A stretch of DNA of 49,245 nt from an uncultured cyanobacterium. GTDB taxonomy: Bacteria; Cyanobacteriota; Cyanobacteriia; PCC-6307; Cyanobiaceae. The notes beneath the pieces are model-generated. The model did no database searches and had not been told where the DNA came from. It saw nothing but the letters and a program-made list of their open reading frames with translations. Position numbers and translations under genes: made by a program. The stretch spans positions 1 to 49,245 of the forward strand of contig CAIOGZ010000060.1 in NCBI GenBank assembly GCA_903858015.1, given 5' to 3'. Positions 17,075 through 25,486 of this stretch are shown here, in pieces; the stretch's first letter is position 1, and each line of letters begins with the position of its first letter.

Positions 17075-17193
17075 CTATTGCCAGCACTCGACAATGCCCA
17101 TGCACCTCTTTCACCAATCCCGCAGGCTGCAGACTAGGCCTTAGGCGAAATCAACCCAATCAGGCCATCTTAACGATCTATCTCTAGCAAGCC

Positions 17194-17517
17194 TCAGCCC
17201 CGCTGCAACTCCACTCCCAGCTGCGCGATGTGGTCGCGCAGACCTTCGTGCCGCAGGCTTTCCCAGTGGGTCACGTCCACCAGATAGGGGGTGGGCAGCT
17301 GATCGAAGGCGGCGGCAAGGGCGGCGCTGCAGTCGTGCTCGCTGCTGAAGGCCAGGTCGATGTCGGAGCCGGGCCGGTGCCGGCCCAGCGCCCGGGAGCC
17401 ATAGAGCTTCAACCAGCGGATCTGCGGGAACTGCCGCCACACCGCCTGGATCTGTCCCAGGGTGCGCGGCGGCAATCCCCCCAGCGGTTGGGCGGTCCCA
17501 TCAGGGGTGGACGTCAT
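17194..17517 (-). CDS. mntA: MntA-type nucleotidyltransferase antitoxin
   Basis: A 107-residue minimal nucleotidyltransferase. KLYGSRALGRHRPGSDIDLA contains the complete GS-x10-DxD motif of MntA antitoxins. In characterised pairs MntA AMPylates a tyrosine next to the HepT active site and silences the toxin. The start overlaps the end of hepT by four bases (ATGA), so the two are translationally coupled, toxin first. The pair reads toward the integron cassette and is not framed by attC sites I can see. Confidence 0.88.
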   Translation of the reverse strand: MTSTPDGTAQPLGGLPPRTLGQIQAVWRQFPQIRWLKLYGSRALGRHRPGSDIDLAFSSEHDCSAALAAAFDQLPTPYLVDVTHWESLRHEGLRDHIAQLGVELQRG

Positions 17518-17921
17518 CGCCGCTGCTCGAGATCTACGGCCAGGCTCAGCAGGGCCGGAGCAAAGCGTTCGCGGATCATCGCCAGGGCCTGCTGGGCCCG
17601 GCTCACGTCATAGGTATGGGCCATCAGGTTGCGCTGCTCCAGCATGTCGATCCAGAGCTGGCCATCCTGCACGAGGCCATAGGCAAAAGCCTGCCGCAAC
17701 ACCTCCCTGGGGAGCAGCGCATCGATGCCCCCATAGGCCAGCAGATCCTTGAGGGTTTTCCAGCTCAGCTCAAAGCTGAACTCATAGGCCTTGATCACGG
17801 CCATGCCGATCACCTCATTGCCAGGATCGGCGCCATGGGCCGCAAGGGCTGCCTCCAGCAGGGCCAAGGCCCGATTCAAACTCTCCAACCGTTCACCACC
17901 ATCCCAGCCATCCTGCTGCAT
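17514..17921 (-). CDS. hepT: HepT-type HEPN RNase toxin
   Basis: A 135-residue helical HEPN protein of the HI0074/HepT family. RNLMAHTY is the full R-x4-H-x-Y motif: Arg and His form the RNase site and Tyr is the residue AMPylated by MntA. VIKAYEFSFELSWKTLKDLL is the characteristic family segment. The frame stays open 200 bp upstream. The ATG at 17921 is chosen because the conserved domain (ERLESLNRALALL) begins at once and a GGAG lies just before it, though closely spaced. Known HepT proteins cut tRNA ends or mRNA. Confidence 0.85.
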   Translation of the reverse strand: MQQDGWDGGERLESLNRALALLEAALAAHGADPGNEVIGMAVIKAYEFSFELSWKTLKDLLAYGGIDALLPREVLRQAFAYGLVQDGQLWIDMLEQRNLMAHTYDVSRAQQALAMIRERFAPALLSLAVDLEQRR

Positions 17922-18089
17922 GATCTCCAGCGCTGGCGTTGCGATCACAAGGATCAGCTGCTTCTGGATCTGGCACTCTTTTGGGTTCTCGTGCTGATCC
18001 ATAACAAATCGGCAGGTTTCCCTATCTCGCAGCCGCCACGCTGTTTGAAGCGAACTCCTAGGATTTTTGATTCCCTGCAGCTCGCCACC

Positions 18090-19226
18090 ATGGCCCACAC
18101 CGATGGCGTCGTCTGCCTGCATCAGCGTCCGTTAACGGTCTTCGCCAGCCCGGGGCGCTACGTGCAGGGGCCTGGCGCCACCTACGAATTGGGCCGTGAA
18201 CTGAAGCGCCTGGGCCTGGTTGGGCCCGTGCTGCTGATCGCGGGCGGCACCGCCCAAAGGGAGCTGCAGCCGATCTGGAACCAGGTGCTGCCGGCGGCGG
18301 GAATCGAGCCCCTGGTGATGCCCTTTGGCGGGGAATGCAGTAAGGAGGAACTGGAGCGGCTGCTGCTGCAGGCCAAGGGCCGCAGTGCGGTGGCCGTGGT
18401 CGGGGCCGGCGGCGGTAAAGCTTCCGATACGGCCCGCGCCGTGGCCGATGAACTCGATCTACCGGCGATCATCACCCCCACCCTGGCCAGCACCGACTCC
18501 CCCTGCAGCGCCCTGTCGGTGATGTACGGCGCCGGCGGCAACGTGGAGGGCTTTCGCTTCTACAACCGCCATCCCCTGCTGGTGCTGGTCGACACCACCG
18601 TGGTCGCCCGCGCCCCCAAGCGGATGCTGGTGGGCGGCCTGGGCGATGCGCTCGCCACCTGGTTCGAAGCGCGCACCGTCCGCGAAAGCTGCAGCCACAC
18701 CATGGTCGGGGGGCTGCCCAGCACCACCGGCACCGCCCTGGCCAAGCTCTGTTGCGACATCCTGCTGGCCGATGGCCCCGCCGCCTGCGCGGCGGTGGAG
18801 GCCGGCGCCACCACCCCAGCCCTTGAACGAGTGGTGGAGGCCAACAACCTGCTCTCGGGCCTGGGCTTCGAAAGCGGCGGGCTGGCCCTGGCCCACGCGG
18901 TGCACAACGGCATCACCGCCATCCCCGCCAGCCATCGCTTCATCCATGGTGAAAAGGTGGCCTTTGGCCTCCTCACCCAGCTCGTACTCGAGGGGCGCCC
19001 CCAGGCCGAAATCGAGGAGATCTACCGCTATCAAAAGGCCGTGGGGCTGCCGATCACCCTGGCGGCCGTGGGGGTCGATGCCGGCAACGACGAGCAGCTA
19101 CGCACCATCGCCGAACGCTGCCTGATCCCAGGCGAATCCAGCCACAACGAACCCTTTCCGGTGAGCGCCGAGGCGGTGATCTCCGCCCTCAAGGCCGCAG
19201 ATCAGCTGGGGCGCCAGCGGAGCTGA
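18090..19226 (+). CDS. gldA: GldA-type glycerol dehydrogenase family protein
   Basis: A 378-residue iron-containing alcohol dehydrogenase family protein of the glycerol dehydrogenase branch. VVGAGGGKASDTARAVA is the NAD-binding loop. TPTLASTDSPCSALSVMY is the GldA signature. GLGDALATWFEA, ALAHAVHNGITAIP and FIHGEKVAFG supply the Asp and two His metal ligands. It is expected to oxidise glycerol to dihydroxyacetone with NAD+. Cyanobacterial members are little studied, so a related polyol is possible. The ATG at 18090 starts just before the fold. It is divergent from hepT-mntA. Confidence 0.88.
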   Translation: MAHTDGVVCLHQRPLTVFASPGRYVQGPGATYELGRELKRLGLVGPVLLIAGGTAQRELQPIWNQVLPAAGIEPLVMPFGGECSKEELERLLLQAKGRSAVAVVGAGGGKASDTARAVADELDLPAIITPTLASTDSPCSALSVMYGAGGNVEGFRFYNRHPLLVLVDTTVVARAPKRMLVGGLGDALATWFEARTVRESCSHTMVGGLPSTTGTALAKLCCDILLADGPAACAAVEAGATTPALERVVEANNLLSGLGFESGGLALAHAVHNGITAIPASHRFIHGEKVAFGLLTQLVLEGRPQAEIEEIYRYQKAVGLPITLAAVGVDAGNDEQLRTIAERCLIPGESSHNEPFPVSAEAVISALKAADQLGRQRS

Positions 19227-19302
19227 TTGGCTTTGGTTCGATGTTGCGCTCCAGTGCTATTGCGTGGCGGCCCCCCCTCACGAAACGATCCAGTTGGACC
19301 GT

Positions 19303-19564
19303 CACGAGACATCCACCTATGGCATCGGATCGGCCGACGGCTTCAACGAACGCGGCTTGAACGAACGCGACTTGTACGAACGCGGCTTCGGCGCCCACCT
19401 CCTCGACCCACTTGGCGATCGAGGATGCCAGCGGTGACTCCGCGATCATTGACTACATCAACGGCAAACAGGTTGTGCAGCACGGAAGCCAGTTCCGCAT
19501 CATGACCAACGATCCCAAGGACGACCAGCAGATTGCACTCCGCCCCGTCTACCAGCAAAGTTGA
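19303..19564 (+). pseudogene. Choloylglycine hydrolase / linear amide hydrolase remnant with a triplicated motif
   Basis: Two frames retain pieces of the Ntn-hydrolase family that includes bile-salt hydrolase and penicillin V acylase. The first reads SADGFNERGL, the family's DG-NE-GL motif. The second, about 19410-19561, reads AIEDASGDSAIIDYINGK and FRIMTNDP, the family core. The nucleophilic N-terminal Cys region and the C-terminal half are missing. A 15-bp unit (19345-19389) has expanded NERGL to NERGL-NERDL-YERGF. A frameshift lies between the two pieces. Confidence 0.72.
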
Positions 19565-19573
19565 CGCCTCTCC

Positions 19574-19825
19574 CTACCGACCATGCTTAACACCAGGGGG
19601 CAAGAGCCCTGCCGCTGGCTTGCCATTTTGCTCGTTTAACAGGGCTCCAGTCTCGCCCGGCGGGCTCGTTTTGGCAGGGCGACCCCGGCGCTTGGCAGTT
19701 CCTGCGACGGCCGCGGAGCTGGCCTTGGTGCTGGCCTTGGCCTCCGGCTGCAATCCATCATCTTCTCTGCGGATGTTCAAGCGTGAGTGGTTGACGTTGG
19801 GCGCGCACCAATAAATTATATTCAA
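19574..19825 (-). CDS. Doubtful small protein with an AT-hook-like motif
   Basis: An 83-residue frame starting at a TTG 16 bp after the asparaginase stop, in the same direction. The only recognisable feature is AKRRGRPAK near its middle, which resembles an AT-hook. The rest is low-complexity Ala, Lys and Ser. No clear ribosome binding site is seen. It may be a small DNA-binding protein, the tail of a decayed gene, or chance. Confidence 0.25.
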   Translation of the reverse strand: MNIIYWCAPNVNHSRLNIRREDDGLQPEAKASTKASSAAVAGTAKRRGRPAKTSPPGETGALLNEQNGKPAAGLLPPGVKHGR

Positions 19826-19841
19826 CCAGCTTCGGCCCAGC

Positions 19842-21326
19842 TCAATCTGATTCTAGGCTTATTTCTTGGATAAGTTCTTCTGTGTACAAATTGTAAAGAG
19901 CAAGTTTACCGTCATCGCCCAGTATGAATTGGGCGTTCGCTCCAATGCGGTGGCTATTGCTGCTCCAGCAGGGGTTGAAGTTTTCATCGTAAAAAACAAG
20001 ATTGCAGTCTGATTGCATGACAAGTCGGCCCTCCTTTTTGATTTCTCGGCTTGCAATCAGCTTTGGCTTTTCTCCGCTAACATCGTAGTGTGCCATTCTT
20101 CCTCCCCGCTCGTTGGAAAATTGGTACTTTCCGTTCCGCGAGTAGAGTGATTGTCCACTGAGAAGGGAGTCGTTTTTGTGGCCAGTGAGGCGGTAAAAAT
20201 TATTCATTTCTCCCGCTTGATTGGTGGCCATTTGCAATTGTATCTCTTCAGCGGATGCCTCGGGATTGCTGGCTAGTAGCACGATGAGCTTCGTGAGTGC
20301 CGCAATCGGGGTCATGTCGTAGCCGCTCAGTACACCAGCCTCTTTCAGCCAGGCGCCAGTGGCATAGGCATTGTAGTTCACCTCGCCAGAGTACACTTGA
20401 GTGCAGTCTACAAGTGTTATGCCTCGTTTGATCATCTGATTCACCTGGCCTTTCATCTCTTCGAAATCAGGTATATTGCCAGCGCCAAATGCTTCGAAGA
20501 TGATGCCTTTGAGTGGAGGTTCTACATCCTTCAGTGAGTCTAGAATCGAAACCAGCAATGAGACGGCGTTCTTGGTTTCGGATTTGGCTACGTAGCAGGC
20601 GGGAAACAGGCGAAACTGGATCACTGAGGTTGATTTAATCTGTTCCTGCATCTTTTTAAGTCGAACTTTAGTCTCGTTGAGTTTGCCTCCTAGGGCGTTA
20701 TTCGAGGTAGGCGTTGCAAGAATTAGCTCCGTATTGACGCGTGGCTTTATGCCATACTGTCCCAGCGGGGGCAGGTTGGGTGATGTAAATGCGCTGAACT
20801 CATTCGTGCTGCTCTTGACTGCTCGATTGCCTCGATGCAAAGTGTCCGAGAAATAGAGGCAGACTTCCGGGATTCGGAACCGCATGAACTCGATAGCGCC
20901 TAGAACATTGCGCAGGGCATCGGTATTGCTTAGCAGGCTTAGTTCATCTGGTTTATTTTGGAAAAATAATGGCAATTGGGAGCCTGTTACAGCTAGTGGC
21001 TTGTCAATCCCCGCCAGTAGAAATGACAGGGCAGAGGAGGTCCAGGCCATCGTATCCGTTCCGTGAAGGATCAGGAACGCATCGTGTTTCTCGTAATTTT
21101 CTAGAATCCGATTAGCGATATCTATCCAGTCCGATGGCTGCATGTTGGCGCTGTCAAGTGCCCTTTCGAAGTAGCTGTACTCCAGTCTTGATCCTGGGAT
21201 TTGCGATGCAATAATTGGCTCCACGATCGCTTTGAAGCCCCGCTTGAATTCTTTTCCTCCTAGCGGTGCCAGTGGTTTTCCTACGCAGCCAATGGTTCCT
21301 CCGGTATAAAGCAGGTAGATATTCAT
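19842..21326 (-). CDS. Asparaginase fused to a C-terminal bulb-type (mannose-binding) lectin domain
   Basis: A 494-residue protein. The first 370 residues are an asparaginase: LLYTGGTIG (residues 5-13) and LILHGTDTM (85-93) are the two threonine motifs, and LHRGNRAVKSSTNEFSAFTS and FEAFGAGNIP are also conserved. Residues about 387-480 form a B-lectin domain; QSDCNLVFY (438-446) is an exact QxDxNxVxY mannose-binding repeat, and ILGDDGKLALYN is a second degenerate one. No signal peptide is seen. The ATG at 21326 begins at the conserved strand; the frame is open 15 codons further. The gene is AT-rich and its codon use differs from neighbours, suggesting transfer. Expected reaction: Asn to Asp plus ammonia; the lectin target is unknown. 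Confidence 0.85.
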   Translation of the reverse strand: MNIYLLYTGGTIGCVGKPLAPLGGKEFKRGFKAIVEPIIASQIPGSRLEYSYFERALDSANMQPSDWIDIANRILENYEKHDAFLILHGTDTMAWTSSALSFLLAGIDKPLAVTGSQLPLFFQNKPDELSLLSNTDALRNVLGAIEFMRFRIPEVCLYFSDTLHRGNRAVKSSTNEFSAFTSPNLPPLGQYGIKPRVNTELILATPTSNNALGGKLNETKVRLKKMQEQIKSTSVIQFRLFPACYVAKSETKNAVSLLVSILDSLKDVEPPLKGIIFEAFGAGNIPDFEEMKGQVNQMIKRGITLVDCTQVYSGEVNYNAYATGAWLKEAGVLSGYDMTPIAALTKLIVLLASNPEASAEEIQLQMATNQAGEMNNFYRLTGHKNDSLLSGQSLYSRNGKYQFSNERGGRMAHYDVSGEKPKLIASREIKKEGRLVMQSDCNLVFYDENFNPCWSSNSHRIGANAQFILGDDGKLALYNLYTEELIQEISLESD

Positions 21327-21417
21327 GGCTTGCTCTGCGGGGTTGCCTGAATCCCGCTTACATGCGGGCATTGCATTGCTATCCTAGCTGCCCAGCGCGT
21401 CTGGCTCCGTCAGTGGC

Positions 21418-21642
21418 TTGCTAGTTATAAACCCAGACCCGTTCGCGATGCTGCAAACCAATCAGAAAGTCCCGAGTGTCAGCAGCCCGGACAAAGGCAT
21501 CAACACCAATGCCGATAGTTCAGTGGATGTTTGGTTTGGCCCTAAGCCTCCCGTTGGATTCGAGCAGAACTGGGTCCAGACCATCCCTGGTAAGGGCTGG
21601 TTCACACTTCTGCGCCTCTATGGCCGTTGGAGCCCTGGTTGA
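21418..21642 (+). pseudogene. C-terminal fragment of a DUF1254/DUF1214 protein
   Basis: A 74-residue frame with the hallmark end of DUF1214: VPSVSSPDKGINTNADSS, then VDVWFGPKPP and NWVQTIPGKGWFTLLRLYG. Intact relatives exceed 300 residues, and the true C-terminus usually runs 15-20 residues further. The upstream DUF1254 part is absent. The fragment abuts a 17-bp tandem repeat and is likely dead. Confidence 0.7.
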
Positions 21643-21672
21643 ATAAATCCTGGCGGCCCGGAGCGATCGCCC

Positions 21673-21736
21673 TGCAACCGTGAACGAACTGCGACCGTGA
21701 ACGCATTGCAACTGTGAACGCGTTGCAGCCATGAGC
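21673..21736. repeat. 17-bp tandem repeat
   Basis: Almost four imperfect copies of TGCAACCGTGAACGAAC-like units start at 21673, 21690, 21707 and 21724. They lie between the DUF1214 fragment and the Uma2 pseudogene and are not in a recognisable frame. Confidence 0.8.
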
Positions 21737-21758
21737 GCTGGTGGTGGTTCCGATGCCA

Positions 21759-22394
21759 TCAGCCTGCCCAGATCTCCCCCAGCTCCAGCTGCAGCCCAGG
21801 GAAATCGGCGCCGGCTTCAAGTCTTTCGGCCGGCTCGATCCGCCGCGGTTCGCCGCTGGTGGGCCAGACCTCAACGGCTCGCTCCGCCGGCAGCAGCAAC
21901 CAGCCCAACCGGGCACCATTGGCCTGGTAGCAGCCCATCTTGCGGCGCAGGGAGGTGACGCCGCGCGGGCCTTCGTCGCTGGGGCTGGCCAGTTACACCA
22001 CCAGGTCTGGGCAAAGGGGCGCGAAACCACGGCGCTGCTCCGCCGTGAGCCCCAGCCATCGGTTCAGCCGCAGCACCGCAGCGTCCGGGCTCAGTACGGA
22101 GCCATCGGCAAGCCGGAAGCCGGATGAACTGTCGAACACTTTCCAGCCGCCCTGTTGATCCGCCCAAAGCAGTAAGCGCATCAGCAAACGGCAATTGCGC
22201 GCCCCTGTTTCGCTACCGCTGGGCGGCATCGTGATCAGCTGGCCATCAGCAGCGAGTTCGAGCACCGCATCAGGATTTTCGCTGCAGACCAGGGCAAACT
22301 GCTCGGGCGTGAGGCGCAGATCGAGCGGCAACCGCAACCTCGCCAGCGCATCGAACCCTGGGGGGCCATCGGCTGGGATGGCAGCAACGGTCAT
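21759..22394 (-). pseudogene. Uma2/DUF820 family nuclease gene with one in-frame stop
   Basis: The frame from 22394 to 21759 reads 211 sense codons of a Uma2 (DUF820, PD-(D/E)xK) protein, with a single TAA at 21993-21995. Before it: LRLTPEQFALVCSENPD, then SPDAAVLR and CPDLVV. After it, in the same frame: LASPSDEGPRGVTSLRRKM, GARLGWLLLP and FPGLQLELGEIW. The family has Glu at the interrupted position (DLVVELxSPSD), one of the catalytic acids, so a GAA-to-TAA change fits. The rest looks intact, implying recent loss or a sequencing error. Confidence 0.8.
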
Positions 22395-22615
22395 GGCCGC
22401 AGTGCGGTTGTTGGTTCGTTCAATTTAGGAGCCATTCACCCGCAATCGGCAAACCTGAGCAGCCCTTTGTCAGTGTCGCAGCGGCCGCGAGCCATAGAGT
22501 TTCGCCAGCCAGTTTTGGGGACTGCCCCACCAGCTTGCGGCGCTGTCGCTGTTTCGCTGCAGTCGCTTCCCCAAGCCATGGCCCCCTCCTCCCCCCTGAC
22601 TCCGCAGCCCGGCTG

Positions 22616-25486
22616 ATGGGCCCCGACCCCGCCTTGCCACACCCCAGCGAGCTGCACGGCTCCGAGCTGAACCGCTCCGAGCTGAACCGCTTCGAGCTCA
22701 ACCGCCCTGAGCTGCACCACGCCGTCCAGCACCGCTGCGACCAAATGGCAGCGGTGCTGGTCGACGCGGGCCGGGTCGTGCCGGCGTTGGAGAGGGATCG
22801 GCAGGGTCGGTTGCGGGCGCGCTGGTGGCCGCTGCCAGCCGCCGCCGACCGCCCCTGGCTGGAGGCCATGCTCGCGGCGGACGACCTGGCCAGCCAGCGC
22901 CAGCTAGCCGAAGCCCTCGCCGCCGCCGTGGATCGCTGCGTGCGGCAGCGGCTGCAAGCCGGAGCTCGCAGCGGGGCCGTTCCCGCCAGGTCTTCCCTGC
23001 CCTCAAGACCCTCCAGCGGCTCCAGGCCGTCGCTGCCCAGCTTCGGCTTGCCGGAGGCCTGGCTGGCGGCCCTGGCCAGCGAGCAATCCCTGCTGTCCAG
23101 CACCACTGATCCCACTGCTGCTCTCGCCACTGATCCCGCCACCCATCCCGCCGCTGCTTCCGCCCCAGATTCCACCCCTGCTGCCGCCCCCACTTCAGAC
23201 CTAGAAACGGCCCTGCTGCACAGCGTGGCGGCCTGGGTGCGCCAGGGGGTGGCGGCCAGCGGCGAGCTGCAGCTCTGCCTGCGTTGCCATGAACCGCCCG
23301 ATGCTCGCCGTCGCCGCTGGCTGGTGGAGCTGCTGCTGCGCCCCGCCGCCGACCCCAGCCTGCTGGTGCCTTTGGCCGCCTTTTGGGCCGGCGAGAGTCC
23401 CTTTGCGGCCACGGCCTTTGAGGCGGTGTTAGCCCAGCTGGGTCTGCTCACCCGCCTGGCTCCCGAGCTGACCCCCCTGTTGGAGCAGCAGGCCCCGGCG
23501 GCGCTGGAGCTCGATGAGGCGGCCCTGGTGCAACTGGTGACCCAGCGCTCCTTGCTGCTGGCCGAAGCCGGCTTCGCCCTGCTGCTGCCCAGCGGCCTGC
23601 GCCAGGGCCAGCGGCTGGGGTTGCGGGCCCGCAGCTTGGCTGCGCCTGCCAGCAAGCGGGGCAAGACCGCCCCGGCGGGGGGCGGCGCCGGCCTGAATTT
23701 GCAAGGGATGGTTCAGTTTGAGTGGCAGGCGGTGCTGGGCGATCGGCCCTTGAGCGCCGCCGAGCTGGCCAGCCTGGAGCAGGCGGCGGCCTTGAAGCGG
23801 CCGCTGGTGCGGCTGCGGGGCCAGTGGAGCCTGGTGGATGCGGAGGCGGTTGCTGGTCTGCTGCGGCTGGCCGGCCAGCGGGCGGAGGCCAGCGGCGCAG
23901 ACCTGCTGCGCAGTGCCCTTGGCCTGGGGCAACTGGATCTGCCGCCGGAGCTGGAGCTGGCGGGGGTGGAGGCCTCCGGGCCGCTCGGCGCGCTGTTGGC
24001 GGGCGATCTGCACGAGCGCGCCGAGGCCATGGCCACCCCGGAGGCGTTCCGGGGTGAGCTGCGGCCCTACCAGCAGCGGGGCCTGGGCTGGCTGGTGTTT
24101 CTGGGCCGGCTGGGGCTGGGGGCCTGCCTGGCGGATGACATGGGCCTGGGCAAAACCGCCCAGCTGATCGCCTCCCTGCTGGCCGATCCGCTGCCGGCGC
24201 CCACCCTGGTGGTGGCGCCGGTGACCCTGCTGGGCAACTGGCGGCGGGAGCTGGAGCGCTTCGCGCCGAATCTGGTGGTGGGGTTGCACCACGGCCCGCA
24301 GCGGCCGCGCACGGCGGCAACGCTGCGGCGGGAGGTGCAGGATCTCGGCCCCGGCGGCGTGCTGCTCACCAGCTATGGCGTGCTCAGCCGCGATGCCGCC
24401 GCCTTGGCGGAGCTGGGCTGGGGCCGGCTGGTGTTTGACGAGGCCCAGCAGCTTAAAAATCCCTACACCGCCATGGCGCGGGCCGCCGCCGGCCTGGATG
24501 GCGAGCGCCGCGTTGCCCTCACCGGCACGCCGGTTGAAAACCGCCTGCATGAACTGTGGGCGCTGCTGAACTTGCTCAATCCCGGCCTGCTGGGCAGCCT
24601 GGCCCAGTTCCGCCAGCGCTTCGCCATCCCGATCGAGCGCGATCAAGACCAAGCGGCGGCCGAACGGCTGCGGGGCTTGACGGGCCCTTTTCTGCTGCGG
24701 CGCCTGAAGAGCGACCGGGCGATCTTGCCCGATCTACCGGGCAAAATTGAGCAGACCGAGCTCTGCCAACTGAGCGAAGAGCAGGCCACCTTGTACCAGG
24801 CGGTGGCCGATGAGCTGCTGGAGCAGGCCGCCGCCAGCGACGGCATCGAACGCCAGGGTTTGGTGCTGGCGGGCCTGACCCGGCTCAAACAGGTCTGCAA
24901 CCACCCCGCCCACTACCTGGCAGACGGCACCGATCTGGCCGGCCGCTCCGGCAAGTTGGCCCGCTGCGAGGAGCTGATTGACGCGATTCTGGAGGCCGGC
25001 GAAAAGGCGCTGCTGTTTACGCAGTACACCAGCTGGGGCGAACGGCTGGCGGCCCACCTGGCCCGCCGCTGCGGCCGCGATCCGCTCTGGCTGCATGGCG
25101 GCTTGGGCCGCAGCCAGCGCGACCAACTTGTGGCCCGTTTTGGTGAGGCCGATGGACCGCCGCTGTTTCTGCTGTCGCTCAAGGCCGGCGGCACCGGCCT
25201 GAACCTCACCGCCGCCTCCCATGTGATCCACTACGACCGCTGGTGGAATCCGGCCGTGGAAGATCAGGCCACCGACCGGGCCCATCGCCTCGGCCAGCTG
25301 CGCTGCGTGCATGTGCACAAGTTGGTGTGCGGCGGCACGGTGGAGGAGGGCATCGATGCCTTGATTCGCGGCAAGCGGGAGCTGGCGGAGCGGGTGGTGG
25401 CCAGCGGCGAACAGGCCCTCAGCCGCCTCTCCACAGACGAACTGCGCGAGTTGATCCGGCTGCGGCCATCGGAGGGGAGGCGATGA
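22616..25486 (+). CDS. SNF2-family DNA-dependent ATPase/helicase
   Basis: A long SNF2 ATPase of about 956 residues. Motifs run in order: LRPYQQRGLGWL (Q-like), DDMGLGKT (Walker A), DEAQ (motif II), LTGTPVENRL (III), then LLFTQYTSWGERL, LSLKAGGTGLNLT (V) and DRAHRLGQ (VI). It is the cyanobacterial SNF2 type that pairs with a SWIM-finger protein. The N-terminal third is divergent and carries a five-unit 15-bp repeat (SELNR type) next to the start and a long Ala/Ser/Pro/Thr linker. The start is uncertain: the ATG at 22616 is the first clear one, but the frame is open further upstream. The stop overlaps the next gene by four bases. Role inferred: chromatin remodelling or DNA repair. Confidence 0.88.
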   Translation: MGPDPALPHPSELHGSELNRSELNRFELNRPELHHAVQHRCDQMAAVLVDAGRVVPALERDRQGRLRARWWPLPAAADRPWLEAMLAADDLASQRQLAEALAAAVDRCVRQRLQAGARSGAVPARSSLPSRPSSGSRPSLPSFGLPEAWLAALASEQSLLSSTTDPTAALATDPATHPAAASAPDSTPAAAPTSDLETALLHSVAAWVRQGVAASGELQLCLRCHEPPDARRRRWLVELLLRPAADPSLLVPLAAFWAGESPFAATAFEAVLAQLGLLTRLAPELTPLLEQQAPAALELDEAALVQLVTQRSLLLAEAGFALLLPSGLRQGQRLGLRARSLAAPASKRGKTAPAGGGAGLNLQGMVQFEWQAVLGDRPLSAAELASLEQAAALKRPLVRLRGQWSLVDAEAVAGLLRLAGQRAEASGADLLRSALGLGQLDLPPELELAGVEASGPLGALLAGDLHERAEAMATPEAFRGELRPYQQRGLGWLVFLGRLGLGACLADDMGLGKTAQLIASLLADPLPAPTLVVAPVTLLGNWRRELERFAPNLVVGLHHGPQRPRTAATLRREVQDLGPGGVLLTSYGVLSRDAAALAELGWGRLVFDEAQQLKNPYTAMARAAAGLDGERRVALTGTPVENRLHELWALLNLLNPGLLGSLAQFRQRFAIPIERDQDQAAAERLRGLTGPFLLRRLKSDRAILPDLPGKIEQTELCQLSEEQATLYQAVADELLEQAAASDGIERQGLVLAGLTRLKQVCNHPAHYLADGTDLAGRSGKLARCEELIDAILEAGEKALLFTQYTSWGERLAAHLARRCGRDPLWLHGGLGRSQRDQLVARFGEADGPPLFLLSLKAGGTGLNLTAASHVIHYDRWWNPAVEDQATDRAHRLGQLRCVHVHKLVCGGTVEEGIDALIRGKRELAERVVASGEQALSRLSTDELRELIRLRPSEGRR
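22649..22723 (+). repeat. Five 15-bp units at the start of the SNF2 gene
   Basis: Units of GAGCTGAACCGCTCC type repeat five times and encode SELHG, SELNR, SELNR, FELNR and PELHH in frame after a leading Ser/Glu phase. The middle two units differ by a single base, so expansion is fairly recent. The repeat lies near the presumed start, in a part of the protein that is poorly conserved. Confidence 0.85.

Noticed and set aside
19780-19810. GCCCAAC on the minus strand downstream of the asparaginase gene as an attC left box
   Set aside because: No partner GTTRRRY with matching inner arms within 150 bp, so the asparaginase gene is not called an integron cassette.
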